Of a stretch of 64,000 nucleotides of DNA, positions 25,701 through 37,442 are shown piece by piece. Position numbers and translations under genes: made by a program. The notes below the pieces were generated by a model. It was given only the letters and a program-made list of their open reading frames with translations. It did no database searches and was not told where the DNA came from. Location of the stretch: the NCBI GenBank assembly GCA_033964015.1, contig CM066916.1, positions 32,691,404 to 32,755,403 on the forward strand. The letters run 5' to 3'. Positions within the stretch are counted from its first letter, which is position 1; every line of letters begins with the position of its first letter. The DNA is from Scolanthus callimorphus. Lineage: Eukaryota > Cnidaria > Anthozoa > Actiniaria > Edwardsiidae.

Positions 25701-27619
25701 ATGGGATCGGCGGTCTTTGCTCGAGCATGCGCGTACCGTGACAGTCCCGCTTTAATGTTATGGTCACACTGAAAATGAAAAAAAAAAGTGGCGGACGCTC
25801 GCCTCACATTGTGGAAAATATGAATCAAAGACCAGCGACGAAATTGTTTTCCAATTCGTAGGATGAAAATACCACCTGTCCCATTTGCCATAAGATCTAT
25901 TCCCGCCCGTCTACCCTCAAGGCTCATATGCGCACGCACACAGGCGAGAGGCCCTTTCAATGTGACGTGTGTAACAAGTTCTTCTCGCAAGACGCCAATC
26001 TGAAGGCGCATTTGAGGGTGCATTCCAAGGAGAAGCCATTTCAGTGCCACGTCTGCCATCGCAGGTAAGCATACAGCTATGGGCCTTAATCATACGGCAG
26101 CCATCTTAGATAAAATTCTTTGTTTTCTCCGTGGAAACTCGCACTCATGATGAGGCTGCACATGCAAGAACAAAAGGTTTATCTAAGATGGATGCCGTGT
26201 GATCAAGGCCTGTTTCAAGAAATGTTCTCGAAACAATCGCGACCACGCTACAGAGCAAATTCCATAGCTCCTCGACTATTATTTGTACATAGCAAACTTG
26301 GCTTGCCTCCCGGCCAGCTGGGGTTCTTGAATGCGTTGTATATGTGATACTCTAATACAAGCTACTCTAAAATTCGAGTTAAACAAAGTATTTTTTTTTC
26401 CTGGTCGAGCCGGTAAAGGTCAGTCGAAGCTAAGTCATTGGGCTGTTCCAAAAATGGCCGTACCCCCTATCGAGGAACTCCAAATTTTCTAAACTTGCTC
26501 TAAATTCAAGGCTCTTGCACACCCCTGTGGGAATTTGAAGCACCCCTGTGGAAATTCCAAGTTAACTTGTGATCCCTGTTGAAATTCCAATGTTCAAAAT
26601 GAATACTGGGAATTCTGGGGTAAAAAAACAACGATCCCCTTTGAAATTCCAGGGTGAGACAAAATGACTCCTGTGGAAATTCCAGGGTCCGCGATAGGAG
26701 GGTAACGTAACTGCCCATTCATGAAATAATGATAACACTAGATTTGCTATATATTTTGCCGCATACAGATTCGCTCAGTCGTCGTCTGTCACCACGCACA
26801 TGCGCATTCACAGCGGCGAGCGGCCTTACAAGTGCAAGGTAAAGGAGCATCGCAACTCGCGGGGAGGCTCTGATGAGGGCCTTTTCAGGGCCTTCGCTGA
26901 TTGGCTGATTTTGAACGTTTGAACGTTGGGGAGTGACGCAGAACGTTCTCGTACCCAGAGGTCCTCGGCTCGCCTGCTCGCAGAGGAGGCTCTGGGGACA
27001 TATTCTTTGAGAACCTTCGCTGACTGGCTGATACAATCTCGTACCCAGAGGTCCTCGTCTCGCCTGCTCGCAGAGGAGGCTCTGGGGACATATTCTTTGA
27101 GAACCTTCGCTGACTGGCTGATTCAATCTCGTACCCAGAGCCCGTCATCTTTTTTTTGCCAGCGGCAAGATTCAGGGCTCTGGGGGAAACGATTTTTTGA
27201 AAACCCGATTCTGAGTCCCGGTTTGAAAGTTCGTTATGTTTGCTGTATTATTTTGACCTACCACGCATGCTCACAAATTGATTCCCCCAGAGCCACGAAT
27301 CTTGCCGCTGGCCGCTGACGGGCTCTGGGTACGAGATTGTGGCTGATTTTAAACGTTGAGCTTGCACAGAAAGTTGTTTCTCTCAACGGCTCTTTATCAA
27401 ACCTCGCGCATAACGAGCAGGGGAGCTCTGGGTACGAGAACAAATTGTGTCAATCTTTTGTAGGTGTGTGCGCGTGGCTTCGCTGATAGCTCGACGCTAA
27501 CCAAGCACTTGCGAACACACACAGGGGAGAAGCCATACCACTGTCACGTGTGTGGGATGAGTTTCTCTCAGTCAGGAAACCTGAGCCGCCATATGCGAGT
27601 ACACAAGAAGAAGAAATAA
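19708..27619 (+). CDS. glass: Glass-type C2H2 zinc-finger transcription factor
   Basis: Glass proteins are nuclear DNA-binding factors; in insects they specify photoreceptor fate, and the role in cnidarians is less settled. Exons: 19708-19883, 22722-22914, 24005-24061, 25862-26064, 26769-26838, 27464-27619. The product is 284 residues and all junctions keep frame. Five fingers fill residues 148-280, ending four residues before the stop (KKKK). Finger signatures [33 protein letters not shown] and [12 protein letters not shown] follow the order and wording of the Glass family. Introns split finger 3 after CHVCHR and finger 4 after its first C-K. The N-terminal half is acidic and serine-rich with no recognised domain. 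The start at 19708 is the first methionine codon in the open frame before a phase-2 donor; an upstream non-coding exon cannot be excluded. MITEs fill introns 2-5. Confidence 0.88.
21361..22065. repeat. 705 bp long inverted repeat
   Basis: Two arms of roughly 340 bp begin ttaaggttactgagaacctt and meet near 21715. Both carry aaccgtgtctgcg and tatatatcgttggaaagctt or their complements. It is non-coding and lies in intron 1 of the glass-like gene. Confidence 0.88.
22501..22678. mobile_element. GC-rich MITE K
   Basis: Ends read agcagatttcgtatgactgt and acagtcatttgaaatcggct; the interior has accgcgacagtaccgcgccg. It ends about 45 bp upstream of the exon 2 acceptor of the glass-like gene. Confidence 0.65.
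22931..23146. mobile_element. MITE family C, single copy
   Basis: Ends read attctcgtacccagagctcc and gaggtctgggttcgagaat, with the body gccgtcgctgattggctga. It lies 17 bp after the donor of glass-like exon 2. Confidence 0.8.
23168..23236. mobile_element. Short palindromic MITE L
   Basis: acaattattcctcgagccc and gggcgagaggaataattgt flank a short centre. The same ends bound the 2.2 kb element at 37413-39612. Confidence 0.7.
23238..23420. mobile_element. MITE family M, copy 1
   Basis: Ends read agtcaaatcacactagtagg and the near complement ctaagtgtgatttgact. The copy at 39615-39795 is nearly identical and also abuts element L, so L and M travel or duplicate as a pair. Confidence 0.75.
23509..23878. 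mobile_element. MITE family N
   Basis: Ends ccgtccacgtccacactaca and gtgtagtgtggacgg, with many internal gaaaacg and cgttttc motifs in both orientations. Confidence 0.8.
24281..24461. mobile_element. MITE family H, copy 2
   Basis: Same arms as 12921-13074: ccaaaatggctgactggccc on the left, cgccattttgg on the right, and inner ctcatgaaattattc. Confidence 0.75.
24466..24686. mobile_element. MITE family A, copy 2 (inverted)
   Basis: ttaaagaacctcaagcagcc, then gcatccatttccatcggctg, is the reverse complement of the family A body at 4550-4778. The right end ctcactagagccc is degenerate. Confidence 0.75.
25117..25755. mobile_element. Non-autonomous element O
   Basis: Inverted ends tagagcgggactgtcacggt and accgtgacagtcccgctt, about 28 bp, bound a 639 bp element. 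An 84-codon open frame at 25294-25548 inside is not recognised. Confidence 0.75.
26480..26712. repeat. Minisatellite of ccctgtggaaattccag units
   Basis: Six or more degenerate units such as cccctgtggaaattcca, ccctgttgaaattcca and cctttgaaattccaggg lie in tandem. The core ggaattcc or gaaattcc recurs at 6290, 33550-33790 and 52200. Confidence 0.75.
26845..27445. mobile_element. MITE family C cluster with tandem duplication
   Basis: A family C element contains an 87 bp tandem duplication (unit from ctcgtacccagaggtcctcg to ctgactggctgat, at about 26948 and 27034) and the nested element E at 27124-27340. It starts just after the donor of glass-like exon 5. Confidence 0.75.
27124..27340. mobile_element. 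hAT-like MITE E, copy 2
   Basis: Same ends as the copy at 14909. The flanks ggctgatt are duplicated at 27116-27123 and 27341-27348, an 8 bp target duplication inside another family C MITE. Confidence 0.75.
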
Positions 27620-28381
27620 GTCCACAGAGTCGTGAATGCATCACAGCTCATGGAACAGAAGACTAGTGTAGTCACTTAAGTTATTTTACTAAAATAATAT
27701 ATAGAAAGACGTTTTATTATTATTGATTTACTTGCTTATTATTGTACTGTGACCAAACTACAGCAATTCGGAAGTGGTTTCTATTTACACCATAGAGGTA
27801 TTTGTAAGACCTCACTTTTGTACATACGAACTTATTTATTTTTCTCGCTCAACCGAAACCTTTGATTATTTAATTGTAGGTTTGTTGTGGAAGTGTATGG
27901 TGACTTATGTGTAAATTATGACATTTGTTATTAGTGTATGCATTTTGTGACTCGGTAAGGAAAAAAAAATCGTCAAACTTTGCCTATCAACTCTCTATCA
28001 TATGCACCTATTTTAGCGGAGCTCCTTAGCAGCCGAAGGCCGCAGAGCGGAGCACCATAGGTATCGCAGGAAAATACAATAGAACTCTGGTATACTGGTA
28101 TACGATCGACTTCATTTTTCATGGTTCAGCGGTATTCCCATTTGGGTATCGGGGGCGCGTCCGTGTCTGCGCGCCCCTACCACAGGCAACCCAAAAACCG
28201 TACTTCATTTCGGCGGAAAAATACTGCGCGTCCGTTAACAAAAAAATTTGTAACCGGGAGCTCCGCTTTTAGCCAGTGGCTAAATCTATATTAGAAGCGG
28301 TTACACACTGTGTGACGCATAACTGTTTGTTGTAGCCTGCAGTGCATCGTGGCAGAGTGCTTTTCAAGAAGCCAGGAGGGA

Positions 28382-28623
28382 TAAAGGGGCACTCGCACGC
28401 TTACCTGACAAGTAAACAATTCAAATCACAAGCCAATTCCATCCTCTTGATAATAGATAAAAACACTATAAATTTGTATTGATTTAACAGTTAAAAGGTC
28501 ATTTAACAAACATGGATTGTTATTTTGGTTATTCCTGGTAACTTGAATGTATTTTTGGTGATTAGAATTCTACTTATTTTTTGACAGGTTGTGCAAAAAT
28601 TAAGTATGCGAGTGCCCCTTTAA
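28382..28623. mobile_element. MITE with conserved core J
   Basis: Ends taaaggggcactcgcac and gcgagtgcccctttaa enclose the J core (gccaattccatcc ... catttaacaaaca). Confidence 0.75.
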
Positions 28624-29405
28624 TGTGAGCCCTAAATTTTATGCTAAGTTTAAGGGGAACAGAGAATCAAAGAGTATTTTATTGCTCTACGACCAAGAGG
28701 GGGCATGAGCTTATTGCAAGAAACATCGCCAAGGCACCGGATCAGAAATAATTAAAGTCACAGTAAAGTCACTGTTGATGTCTTAATAAATGAACACATT
28801 GTAGCACTTGTAGTCAACTAAATACAAGTTTGATTGTCTAGCAGAGGTCCTCAAAAATAAAAGTTGTACCGACCTCATTGATGGCGTTTTATGACATGCC
28901 ACTTTCTTGAACCCTCTTGACAAATGAACAACTTTGTCCAAATTTAGCTGCCCAGCTGTGTCGCGTTCTGAAGATAAAATCGAAACGTTATCTGTAGAGG
29001 AAATCGTTATCCTATCACCCTTGGTCAAGTTTACGCCAATTGGAATAACTCGAACCTAAATTAGCATATTCATGAGTTGAAAAGGAGCTAGTGCTTGCAC
29101 GGTGCTTGTATCGCAGATCATCTATAAAGCACGGTCACGAAAGTGGATGAGAGTAGACAACTATTCAAAGGTGAAACCCTCAGCAAATCTCATGTCGGAT
29201 TAGAACATGTTCAAAGAGAATAATAACTGCTGAGAGTCTTTATCACCGATTTAGCATCATCGACTATCATTTGATCCATCAAACCTTAAAAAATTACATC
29301 AACTGTAATGTCGATTATGAACATGTTCAAAGTGTGTGAGAAGTGTCTGATTTTCCGTGGTATGTCCTCTTATATACCAAGGAATGACGTAATAATACGT
29401 TGTTT

Positions 29406-29568
29406 ATTACCACACAACAAAAAGGCAAAAATACAAACAAAAACAGCGCACGCGCGTAGCCAAACGGTGTTTTCATTGGTTCTTTTTACTCGATATGGTT
29501 CTTTTTAGCGCGCGCTCTCATGTCTGAGAGCCAATCAGAATTCGTGAAACGCGCGCGTTGTGGTATAA
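29406..29568. mobile_element. MITE family P, copy 1
   Basis: attaccacacaacaaaaagg at the left and cgcgttgtggtataat at the right; the body has aacagcgcacgcgcg and ctgagagccaatcagaattc. An inverted copy is at 44751-44914. Confidence 0.7.
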
Positions 29569-29713
29569 TCGATGATAACGATAGTTGAAACTCTCACCAA
29601 CCATTATCGTCGATTCTCATCATCATCTCTAAAGCGCTTTTCTGTTATACTAGTATTACGCTGAATTTTCCGGTGTGGTGGCGCCTGACTCAGCTAATCG
29701 TGCGTATGAATAT

Positions 29714-30687
29714 GTATATAGTGGTTTCAATAAAGTTTGTCACCCCAAAGACTAAAGCCTACAAGCTGTCGGCGCCAAGCATTGTGGGTCATTCGTGCTT
29801 TGAAGTAATATTCTCCATGAGTCAAAAATGCCGCGCGCGATGAGCGAAGTCGACCTTAGACTTTAACGTGTTTCCGAATTCGAGTGAGAGAATTGCACTG
29901 GAATCTAAAAATGTGCATTCTTAAGAGCGAATGTCTGATAAAAATTTTAGCCAAAGCTCAGCAAAATTTGACATTTCACGGTCACAACCCAAAATCTAAT
30001 TTCCCTCAAAATTGTTTGGATGATACAATTAGCATTCTGTGTTTATTTTGCTCAAAGAGTTCGCTTCTCAAAGAAATGAAATAAAGACACTTACACTTAT
30101 AATAAATTGTACTTCGTTCCAATCGAATGCGCAATTGAAATTTTATTTTGGGCGCCTAGAAAGCTTTCTGAAGATGTATTACTAATTATTAATAAGCGCG
30201 TCTTGTGAATTTGTACGCGAGCGTTCCGATAATTTACTTTCATTATACCTTCGAAGGTGTAGGATGACTAGCAAAAACGGACAGACGCAAAACAGAATAG
30301 AATTTGCGAAATATTTCTTTCTTTAGATATTTGTTCTACAGAATACTCCAGCGGAGTTTCAGAAGTTCGGTTCTCATGCAATCATCTCACAAAATACCCC
30401 GTCAGTATTTGATTTCCTTCTTGACAAATGAAAAGCGTGAAAAGTAAAACGGACAGCTTAATGCTGTACGCAGAACTGTCGTTCACGTTTAAGAATAAAG
30501 TTCTTGCGCCCTCCAATTTGAGATTTGAAGTGCACATAAATTAAAAATCGCGCTGTTTCCAACACGCGCGTAAATCGAATTGAATTTTGATTAGCACGTG
30601 AGACAACAAATGACTCACAAGGCTTGGCGCCGACAGCTTGAGGCTTTAGTCTTTTGGGTGACAAACTTTATTGAAACCACTATATAC
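29714..30687. mobile_element. 974 bp non-autonomous element Q
   Basis: Inverted ends of about 70 bp begin gtatatagtggtttcaataa and run through agctgtcggcgccaagc. The interior is AT-rich without a transposase frame. The left-flank string gtggtggcgcctgactcagc reappears at 30778, so the insertion lies in a duplicated host sequence. Confidence 0.75.
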
Positions 30688-30699
30688 ATGGCGCATGCT

Positions 30700-30945
30700 C
30701 AGTACCTCATGGGTACGCTGTGTCGTCTCTTGTCCTAACTCAGCAACCTCACGGCCACCCTGTGTCATTTCCCGATGTGGTGGCGCCTGACTCAGCTAAT
30801 CGTGCGTATGAATGTGTATTATATACATGACTAATGTTGATATGACTTATCTGTGCATGCTCAATTTGTATCTTTTTCAACCTCATGGGTACCCTGTGTC
30901 ATCTCTAGTCCTCACTCAGTAACCTCACGGGTAGCTTGTGCAATG
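30700..30945 (-). repeat. Degenerate copies of the DYNC2I2 C-terminal coding segment
   Basis: cctcatgggtacgctgtgtc (30703), cctcacggccaccctgtgtc (30747), cctcatgggtaccctgtgtc (30881) and cctcacgggtagcttgtg (30923) all resemble tctcacgggcaccctgtgtc in the coding last exon near 30988. Two are followed by a cactcag or aactcag tail like the coding ctgag. Confidence 0.7.
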
Positions 30946-30946
30946 T

Positions 30947-33900
30947 TTAATCTGCTTGAGTGTCTGCAATGTCTGCAAGAAGAGCCATCTCACGGGCACC
31001 CTGTGTCGTCAACTCGTCGCTGAGCCGCCAGATCTTGATGGTACCGTTACTGTCACCAGTAGCAACCAGTTGACGCCTGTCAAAATAGCACAGCGTCAAT
31101 TTCTAAACATAGCATCCCATTTTGCAATAAGCATTTAGGCATGTTTAATGAGACTGCTCTGGACTGAAAATGCAGGCTGGTCCTACTTCCCATAACGCGA
31201 GATGTAAGGCTGGAAATACCGACCACGTGGTCACCTGGGCGACCAAAAATATAAGCCAGGCGACTAAAAAAATGACCTTAGGGGCTAGCTGGCGACCAAC
31301 TTTTTACTACTGTTTCAAGCATGGCGATCACCTGGCGACCACAAGTTAAGCTCAGGCGACCAAATTTTCTGCACCCAGTAAGGAAAAAATTTCATTTCCA
31401 GCCCTGAAATGCCTTCGTAACCTATGTACAACTGCTCTCCTTCCTTCAAAGAAGTATGTAAAGGAGACATTTCTGCTTTGGTTCCCATAATAACTGTCAC
31501 CGAGGATGATCCCCGCGTCCCTCTGATTCAGTAAAGTGCATGTAAGAGACGGGGCATAAGGTTTGACGTCCTTATCCGATAAGACGCGAGCGTCTAACCA
31601 TTGCAGATGTAGAGAGAGCAAGTTTTTACCTGTTGTTGTTATATTCCATGGCATAAACTGCTTTTTTGTCAGCAATCTCAATTGTAGTAACAGGATTAAT
31701 GCGATTGACCTGGTAAAAGAGCAAGATCATAAAAACTATCCTCTGGAACAGTAATGAAATACGCTCTTACTAACTGGTTCACCTGCAACATAGCAACAAG
31801 CAACAAAGCTGACCACATCATCATCAACAATAACAATTAGAACGACATCATCATCGACAACAACATCGTTATAATCAACAACATTGACAACAACGTCAAC
31901 ATCATCAATAACATCATCAACAACCACACCATCAACAACGTCACTATCGACAACAACATCGAGAAAGACACGGGGGGGGGGGGGGGGGGGGAGGGGAAGA
32001 GTCCCGCCGGAGAAGCACCGCAGGCGCGACGAGGGCGTGAGTGCCGATGATACGTGCGAGCGCCGAGGGTGCGAGTTCCCCCCGTGGCGCGTCTCCCTAT
32101 CCTGAGTAACTCAACAGCGCGAAAAAACATTTCCCTCGACTTACGGGTGTTCGCCGGAGAAGGGCTACAATAAGTCTTTTCTTACCAGGGTTTTTTGTCA
32201 TGCATTTGAAATATGTTTTACTGCAAGCCTAGTAAGGAAACTGCTCTAGCAACGAATGAGCGATTCCAGCTATAATGAATGCGCGCGCAACGTGTCTGTA
32301 GTTGCCTTGTATCCTGGTAGTGGCGTTACATTCGAAAGGCATTTCTAACGAAAACAGAGCGTGAGCGCTTATTGGTGAGATTACCTTCAGATCGTAAATC
32401 AGCATTCTCCCGTCTAAAGTGACGACAGAAAACACTAGGGGTCGCACGGGTGACCATCGAACCCTGAACAGATAGCCAACACCAGGCTCGAGTGTCAACA
32501 GTGGCTTGGACTGAAGAGGACAAAACCGAGACAAAAGGTTAGAAACAAGAGATCTAACGGGCGCATCCAGACAATATCGAAATGGGGAGCCTGTTCTGCG
32601 TATCCGCTTGGACTTTTTTAAATGCATAAAACGCTTGGATTTTCTTAAATGCATACTTCAAAAGGAAAACGAGCTTCCAAAATCCCAGACACATTTTTTT
32701 AGAAGACATAGCCGATGCTAAAATGCTTTCAAAACACGCAGCTAGTTTATATTCGCGGCCGTGGAACTCTCAAAAGTTAAACTGATGCACCGGAAAGGGA
32801 AGGCGTTTTATTAAATAAAAGTGTTCCTGCCCTCAGACAGTAGTGGATATCGTTAGCACCCCGTTCCACTTCAAATGTTGGAGCATGCCACTGCGCGCAG
32901 CAAACAACATTGAACAGGGAACAGCCTGGATAGCCAAGTAATTAATATGTATTTTTGGCCATGATTGCAGTCAAGCTACAAAAAATGAAATGTGAAATTA
33001 AAGAGCCCATGTCAGCCATTCCTTTTTTTGTTTTCGTTTGATATAAGAAGACGAGTTATGTGTAAAAATATCTTAAAAACATCTATAAAACAAAGTTTCA
33101 GATTTGACTTACCAAATTCAATCAAGAACATTGCTCTATATTCTCTGAATCAGCCGATGGAAATGGATGCTTTCTCCGACTTGGTATGTTGCTATGCTGT
33201 CAAAATGGCGGCTGACACAGGCTCTTTAAGATTGTGATTGCTTTACCTGTAGCATGGTATAGAGGCGAACAGTCCCATCGGTACCACACGTAAGGAACAG
33301 ATTCCTGTGGTATGGTGAACAGTCGACACTAAACACAGGACCCACATGCGGTGAGAAAGCGAACGTCACGGGGGATCTGAGGGGCACGGAGCTTGACACA
33401 TCTGGGGGATAACAGAAAGATGAAGAGCTAAGTAACGTTAAGTTATTGCGGTTCTCATACTTCTGCGAGCTCTGTACCGTCTAATTTATTGTGTTTTCAG
33501 TGAGCCGAAGCTGATCGACTGATCGCATTTGGTTTCCACACCCGGGAGTCGAGTGCCCTACCATTTGAAGACCCCTCTCCCCTGGAATTTCCAGGGGTCC
33601 TCAACAACCCCCTACCCATGTTATTTGAACAACCCCTCTTAGGTTGCCTAAACACCCCACTTTTTCACAGCTTAGAAAGACCACTTCCCCTAGGAATTTC
33701 CAGGGTTCAGCTAGACCCCCTCCCACTGGAATTTCCAGGGCTTAGATAGGGTCCTCGACCTCCCTGGTGCGAAAAAAAGGCAATCAGCCATCGTATGGCG
33801 GCCGTACGGTTTTACGAACAACCGCGCCAGAGATTTCGGACTTGACAGTTCGTATGAGGAGGGAGGGCTCAACATTTACTTTTTTCGAGCATTGCCATTG

Positions 33901-36900
33901 GCGTCTAAATAAAAAAAATATTGTCGCCAAATAGTGAAGTTTGGTCGCCATTACAGAAATCTGGTCGTCACCATTTGGCGACTAGGTTGAAATTTCTGTT
34001 CGCCAAACCCTAAATCTAGTCGCCATTGGCGACAATATGGTCGCAATGTCGGGCCTTTTGAAGAAGTTGAAATTGTGAAAGTGAGCTTGTGGGCTGAGCA
34101 ATCAACGGCGTGTGTCTGCCAAATCTCTACAATGTCCTCAGTCCTAAGGTTCTAAAATGCACTTTCCTGTCTTGTCCTTGCCCATGTGAGTTCGGTTCAA
34201 CAAAGACTTACTTGATGCTGGAGGTCCTCTTGAGTTTACTGAACACTTGAATATCCCCCCAGCCTCTGACCCAAGTACAAACAGGCTCTTGTCCTCATGG
34301 GAGAATGATATGGTGTTGACTATGGAAGAATAGAACAAGTGAGATAGAGTGTTTCATCAGGATTTCCAAACACCGAGAAGCGAGTTGAAAAAATGAAGGA
34401 AAGCCAAATAAATCATTAATTGTTGAAAAAAAAAGGAATCGACTCGAAAAAAATCTATGCAAATTAAGATCGCATATCCAAACTTCTTTTACGCTTATAA
34501 TTTTCCTTGTCAGCTTGACGAATTATTGAGTTTCATAATGAACACAGTTTGTTTGACGTGATTCTTGTTGTACCTCCAATTTCAGTGTCTCCTCTTGCTT
34601 TGCTTGTCCTCATGCTCCGTGGCACAGCTTCTGTCTGTAACACATACCCTCCTACAAGCTTGAGGTCATGTGACCCTGGAGGTGGACTCTGCCATAGTAA
34701 CACTTTGCCGTCACCACTGGTACTCAGAATCTGGCAAATAAGAGGCAAAATCAATATGCTGGCCATGGCTTAAGATAGTCCTTTATAGGAGCGGCAAATA
34801 TATCTTATCAGACGTTTTTCATGTTATACGGGCGGATATTTTACAAGTAGCAGGGGTATATTTTCAAGCCCCGTGATCGGGAAGCCATTCAAATGCGCGC
34901 ACAAAACTGTTGGTTCGTAACAGGTTGGCTACAGCATAATACGTCTTTGGCGTGTCACACAAATGCGTATCTGCTCTCAATCTTGACCTGATATGATAAA
35001 ATGATGTAACAGAGCATCTACTGCAGCAGCATTTATTTGAGTTCGCTCTTAGCCATAGAGCCGTTGTTCAAGTGCTTAGCCCAGCAGTAAATTCATAGTT
35101 CCGATGAAACAATGGAGCCATTTCACGCTATCTGGAGATACCAATCAGAGCTGGAAAGATTCTCCCTCGGGAACTGATCTTGTCCCACAAACAGTATTTC
35201 AGGACTTACGAAATCAGTCAGATGTGCAGCACTTTTTTGCCTTTTATGACAGTATAAACTGAGATCATCTGAAGATAAGGATATCTGGTAATCCTAAGCG
35301 GGATCGGAATATTTTTGGACTGTTTTTAAGGCAAAAACCTGGTTTGTTTGTGGGACATAACAACAGTAACTATGGCTTTGAATGACAGGTCGGAACTATG
35401 AATTGATGACAAGTGCACATTCTAAAGTAGCATAGCCAGTGAACATGTAGTCTACTTTCAAAGTCTATTTCCATGTTGAGGCTATTCTGTCTAGCTACAA
35501 CGCCCCCTAGGAAAATCGCACAGAGGTCGACTTTGGGCAAGTCTAATGACCATGCTAAACTTTAAAACATACCTGATATTTTTTGCCCTTGGATGCAGGG
35601 TCAAGAACCCACATGACCTGCAATGACGAGAGTGAGTTCAGAGTTCACTGTTACAGAAAGACTGTATAGTACAAGGACAAAAATAATATAGAAATACAAT
35701 GACTACAAAAATGCAAAGCAAAGTGCGTAGTGACCATAGTAGCGCATGCATTCGAGATTGTCACTACCACATGGAAATAAAGAGACTTACATTATAAAAA
35801 GGTGCAACGGTCATACATTTTTCGGCCTTTTTTTGTGAAAATTTATGCTTGGTAATTTTTAATTAAATATCGGTGATTTTAGATGTTTAATAAATTTAGG
35901 CGATATGAGAAGATACGTGTAGATAGATGAAACGTTTATTAAAATTACCAAGAGCTCAACTCTGTATTTATATTTGTTGTTATAACGTATTCCACTACCA
36001 AAAGACTTCTAGAACTTTAGTGTTTGTGGATTAATAGGCTAAAATAAAGTAGCAGTGATATACCTTCTGATGGGATCCCTGTGGTACCCTATTATGGCAC
36101 AATGGCTCATACAATTGAAAATTGTATGAGCCATTGTGCCATAATAGGGTACCACAGGGATCCCATCAGAAGGTATATCACTGCTACTTTATCGCTGTTA
36201 CTTTTTCACTTTAATTTCTATCAGTCCCTATATTCAAGTTGTTCATCACTGAGGAGACCGGTTCGGTCGAAAGATCTCTGAAGTAAAGAGGTGGGCTTAC
36301 AGCTGTATGGCGTGCTGTCTTTTCTATAGTTTATTAAAATCACAGGCCTATAAAAGATAGAAAACAGGTGTTCTATGCCCTTGGGAAATCAAACAGATTT
36401 GCCCAATCCAAGAATGTCCAATTGAATAAATATGCAATCTACCAGACCAACATCATTAGATAGATTTATTTTCGTTTTCTAATATATAGCCTTTTCAAGA
36501 AACATTGTCGGTGGCCAAGAGAAAAGAGAAAAGACCAAAGAGAAGACCGAAAGGCGCTCTGGGTAAAGAAAGAATAACGATAAATAAAACAATAGCAACC
36601 AGGTAGAACAAAAAACTTTTGAAAACTTGTTTATATTACTAGTGTCTTCATTGCTTAATTTAACTCAGTTTTGTCGTCCTAGTTACAGAAATATAAATTC
36701 ACACACAACATTGCTTTTGTTTATATACTATCCCCTTGTATTTCAGCGCGCATCCACTATTAAACAATATAGTAATTAGGCTGGGAAATTAGACGTCTGA
36801 AACCACGTGCAAATTGCTTTATTGCTTTACACAAAATACGGTTCCAGATACGAGTACAGTGAAGACCTTCGTTGGCGAATGATATTGCTTCGTCTTTTAT

Positions 36901-37411
36901 CAGGGCTTTCTACTTTCTACACAGGTAAAGGTTCTCTAAGCACGCGTCAGAGCAGAAATATATAAGGCTCTTTAAGCACATGCCAACATGAATTTGGGTT
37001 GGAGAAATAATTAGAGCACGCATTTGGAAACAAGCTTTTTTTTCTCAAACACATTTCTTGGTAGCAGGGAAAATCAAAATCTGCTTTTATCAAAAGTAAA
37101 AAATCAGGGAAATAAATTTTCGATATTTACAAAAATATATATTCACTGCTCGTGCCCACTTATTGCTCTAAACAAATCACCTCGCAGTCCCATGATCACT
37201 GTCGGTCTACTCTTTGGTCTTTTCTCTTGGCCACCGACAACGTTTCTTGAAAAGGCTATATATTATTTAGCAACAGAATCATCACCTTGGTGATGGGCTC
37301 CCTGTGTGAATCACTGCCCATCCCTGTAGCAGCTATCAACATCTCATCTTCTTTGCCGAGATCCCACAACTGGACCTCACCTACAATACAATGAGTTTTT
37401 CATACAGTTAA

Positions 37412-37442
<31 letters not shown>

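Larger units (their letters stand above)
27620..30946. other. Convergent intergenic region
   Basis: Holds the 3' flank of the glass-like gene, then repeats at 28382-28623, 29406-29568 and 29714-30687, and the degenerate tail copies at 30700-30945. No gene is supported. Confidence 0.55.

Noticed and set aside
31736..32130. Low-complexity frames rich in valine and aspartate or threonine and serine
   Set aside because: Products of the trinucleotide tract and poly-G at 31780-31992.
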